This document shows positions 5,658-7,906 of a DNA stretch of 7,906 bases, in pieces. The notes beneath the pieces were generated by a model. The model made no database searches, was not told where the DNA came from, and worked only from the letters and a program-made list of their open reading frames with translations. Where the stretch lies: assembly GCA_945869935.1 (NCBI GenBank), contig CAMBSA010000060.1, forward strand, positions 1 to 7,906, given 5' to 3'. Numbering within the stretch: the first letter of the stretch is position 1; every line of letters starts with the position of its first letter. This DNA comes from Bordetella parapertussis. Lineage in GTDB: Bacteria > Pseudomonadota > Gammaproteobacteria > Burkholderiales > SG8-39. The position numbers and the translations under genes are program-made.

Positions 5658-7906
5658 ATGTGGCTTCGCTGGCTGGCCTTCCCGGCAATCATGCTTGCCG
5701 GGATTGGCGTGGTGGGTGCGGCGGTCGCGGCCTTTGTGCTGCTGCTCGCCTACCCCAACCTGCCCTCCATTGACTCTCTCACCGACTACCAGCCCAAGGT
5801 CCCGCTGCGGGTCTACACCGCCGACGGCGCCCTGATCGGCGAATTCGGGGAAGAACGTCGTTCGGTTGTCCGCATCCAGGACGTCCCGGCAGTCATGAAA
5901 AACGCCATCCTTGCGGCCGAGGACGAGCGCTTCTACCAGCACACCGGCGTGGACTACATCGGGGTGATGCGGGCAGCCTACTCCAACATGGTTCAGGGCG
6001 GGAAAATGCAGGGGGCGAGCACCATCACCATGCAGGTGGCCCGAAATTTCTTCCTTTCCCGGGAAAAAACGCTCATCCGCAAGGTCTACGAGGCGCTGCT
6101 TGCGTTCAAGATCGAGGCGAGCCTCAGCAAGGACCAGATCCTCGAGATTTACATCAATCAGATATTTCTTGGCCAGCGGGCCTACGGCTTCGCTGCCGCG
6201 TCACAGGCCTACTTCGCCAAGGCTCTCGCCCAGATAAGCCCGGCGGAGGCAGCCATGCTCGCCGGTCTGCCCAAGGCACCCTCGGCGTACAACCCGGTTG
6301 CCAATCCGAAACGCGCCAAGCAACGCCAGCAGTATGTGCTTCGCCGGATGCTGGAGCTTGGCTACCTGAACGATGCCCAGCATGCGGAAGCGCAAAAAGC
6401 GGTGCTGGTCATCAAGCGCGAACTCAACGAATACCCGGTGCACGCCGAGTACGTGGCCGAAATGGTCCGGCAGATGCTGTTCGAGAAATACAAGGAAGAG
6501 ATCTACACCCGCGGCTTTCGCGTCTACACCACGATCTACAAAAACGACCAGGAAGCCGCCTACAAGGCGGTGCGCCAGGGCCTGCACGACTACGACCGGC
6601 GCCACGGCTATCGCGGTCCCGAGGCCTACGTCGAACTCAAGGAAACCACCGAGGACGCGCTGGATGAGGCGCTGAACGACTATCCCGACAGCGACGATCT
6701 GTACGCGGCGCTGGTACTTGAGGCCGACGCGAAGGAAGTGCGCGCATGGCGGCGCGGCGGCGAGACGATCAGGCTCAATGGCGACGGACTGAAGTTCGCC
6801 GCCCGATCGCTCGAGGACAAGGCAGCGCCGAACCGCAAGTTGCGCCGGGGCGCGGTCATCCGCATCCTCAAGGACGACAAGGGTCGCTGGCAGATTGCGC
6901 AGTTGCCGGAGCCGGAGGCCGCGTTTCTTTCGATCAACTCCCAGGACGGCTCGATCCGCTCGCTGGTGGGCGGATTCGACTTCTACCGTAACAAGTACAA
7001 CCACACCACCCAGGCGTGGCGCCAGCCCGGCTCGTCGTTCAAGCCCTTCATCTACTCCGCCGCGCTGGAAAAGGGGTTCACCCCCGCCACGGTCGTCAAC
7101 GACGCCCCAGTGGTAGTCGACCCGTTCCTGACCGGTGGGCAGGTATGGGAGCCGAAAAACTACGACGGCAAGTACGAAGGCCCGATGCGGCTTCGCACCG
7201 CCCTCGCGAAATCCAAGAACATGGTTTCTATCCGCCTGCTGCAGTCAATCGGCACCCCCTATGCCCAGGACTACATCACCCGCTTCGGGTTTGATGCCGA
7301 CAAGCACCCGCCCTATCTCACCATGGCACTCGGCGCGGGCTCGGTGACGCTCTGGCAGATGGCGCGCGGATATTCGGTTTTCGCCACCGGCGGCTACCGG
7401 GTGGAGCCCTATCTCGTGGCGCGGATCGTGGATGACCGCGGCAACCTGCTTGCGCAGGCGCAGCCCACCGAGGCGGGTGACGAAAGCCTGCGCGTCATCG
7501 ACGCGCGCAACGCCTTCCTGATGAACAGCATGATGCAGGACGTGGTACGTGCAGGTACCGCCGCCCGCGCCATGTCGCTCGGGCGGCGCGACCTCGCGGG
7601 CAAGACCGGCACCACCAACGATCACGTCGATGCCTGGTTCGCCGGCTACCAGCCCGGCATCGTCGGCATCGCCTGGATGGGCTTTGACCAGCCACGCAAG
7701 CTGGGGTCGAATGAGACCGGCTCGGTCTCGGCGCTGCCGATCTGGATGGGCTACATGAGCCAGGCGCTCAAGGGCGTGCCCGAGGTGTTCATGCCGGTGC
7801 CCGAGGGCATCACCCAGGCGAAGGTTAACGAGTCGGGCAAGCGCTCGGCAGATGGAAAACCGGAGTTCTTCTATCAGGAGAACGTCCCGGCCGAGCAGCA
7901 GGCCTT
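5658..7906 (+). CDS. ponA: Penicillin-binding protein 1A, bifunctional transglycosylase/transpeptidase (3' end cut by window)
   Basis: This class A PBP polymerises lipid II into glycan strands and crosslinks the stem peptides in the periplasm. The frame is open from ATG 5658 to the last base (749 full codons, no stop), so only a short C-terminal tail is missing. Order of parts: a membrane anchor (about 6-31), then the GT51 glycosyltransferase domain (about 55-230) with EDERFYQH (88-95, catalytic Glu88), GASTITMQ (119-126), RKVYE, and EIYINQIFLGQRAYG (163-177). An OB-type insert follows (about 320-425). The transpeptidase domain (about 435-720) has SSFK (459-462, acyl-enzyme Ser459), SKN (519-521) and KTGTT (649-653). 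All catalytic motifs are intact, so both activities are expected. It is also called mrcA. It is divergent from pilM, the usual arrangement in many beta- and gammaproteobacteria. The end DGKPEFFYQEN resembles the normal PBP1A C-terminus. Confidence 0.97.
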   Translation, partial: MWLRWLAFPAIMLAGIGVVGAAVAAFVLLLAYPNLPSIDSLTDYQPKVPLRVYTADGALIGEFGEERRSVVRIQDVPAVMKNAILAAEDERFYQHTGVDYIGVMRAAYSNMVQGGKMQGASTITMQVARNFFLSREKTLIRKVYEALLAFKIEASLSKDQILEIYINQIFLGQRAYGFAAASQAYFAKALAQISPAEAAMLAGLPKAPSAYNPVANPKRAKQRQQYVLRRMLELGYLNDAQHAEAQKAVLVIKRELNEYPVHAEYVAEMVRQMLFEKYKEEIYTRGFRVYTTIYKNDQEAAYKAVRQGLHDYDRRHGYRGPEAYVELKETTEDALDEALNDYPDSDDLYAALVLEADAKEVRAWRRGGETIRLNGDGLKFAARSLEDKAAPNRKLRRGAVIRILKDDKGRWQIAQLPEPEAAFLSINSQDGSIRSLVGGFDFYRNKYNHTTQAWRQPGSSFKPFIYSAALEKGFTPATVVNDAPVVVDPFLTGGQVWEPKNYDGKYEGPMRLRTALAKSKNMVSIRLLQSIGTPYAQDYITRFGFDADKHPPYLTMALGAGSVTLWQMARGYSVFATGGYRVEPYLVARIVDDRGNLLAQAQPTEAGDESLRVIDARNAFLMNSMMQDVVRAGTAARAMSLGRRDLAGKTGTTNDHVDAWFAGYQPGIVGIAWMGFDQPRKLGSNETGSVSALPIWMGYMSQALKGVPEVFMPVPEGITQAKVNESGKRSADGKPEFFYQENVPAEQQA

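Noticed and set aside
5655..5942. A 95-codon minus-strand frame at the start of ponA
   Set aside because: Fully antisense to the ponA anchor and the first glycosyltransferase motif, with low-information composition.
6201..7004. A 267-codon open frame on the minus strand inside ponA
   Set aside because: ponA is intact through this stretch with conserved motifs before and after; the antisense product shows no family features.
1..7906. Search for CRISPR arrays, insertion sequence ends, tRNA or rRNA genes, and long direct repeats
   Set aside because: None was seen by eye. The genes are tightly packed, and the one sizeable gap (5477-5657) is explained by promoters.

Overview
The window looks like chromosomal DNA from a GC-rich betaproteobacterium. 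Rhodocyclales (Azoarcus, Thauera or Zoogloea type) is my best guess, from protein style and from the divergent pilMNOPQ / ponA layout that is common in beta- and gammaproteobacteria. No database search was possible, so the genus is inference. I see no RNA genes, mobile elements, CRISPR arrays or long repeats.

Layout: (1) 1-348 (+) is the 3' end of a periplasmic substrate-binding protein of a branched-chain amino acid type (LivK-like) ABC transporter. (2) 349-451 is a short intergenic stretch with a strong hairpin flanked by A and T runs. It sits between two convergent genes and can end transcription from both sides. (3) 452-5476 (-) is the complete type IV pilus alignment operon, transcribed pilM-pilN-pilO-pilP-pilQ. 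Three of its four junctions are 4-base ATGA overlaps and the fourth is a 12-base gap, so it is almost certainly one transcript with coupled translation. (4) 5477-5657 is the divergent promoter region. (5) 5658-7906 (+) is ponA/mrcA, the bifunctional class A penicillin-binding protein 1A. It is open to the right edge and lacks only its last few dozen residues.

How the genes work together: PilM (cytoplasmic, actin-like) binds the N-terminal peptide of PilN. PilN and PilO are bitopic inner-membrane proteins that pair through coiled coils and periplasmic ferredoxin-like folds. The lipoprotein PilP connects PilN/PilO to PilQ. PilQ is the outer-membrane secretin through which the pilus leaves, and its AMIN domains hold it to peptidoglycan. 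PonA polymerises and crosslinks peptidoglycan in the same envelope compartment.

All five pil genes and the visible part of ponA are intact with their key motifs. I found no convincing undescribed system. The points worth a second look are small: a pilM with no usable ATG start, the non-canonical neighbour downstream of pilQ, similar Ala/Lys-rich tails on PilN and PilO, and the compact divergent promoter region.
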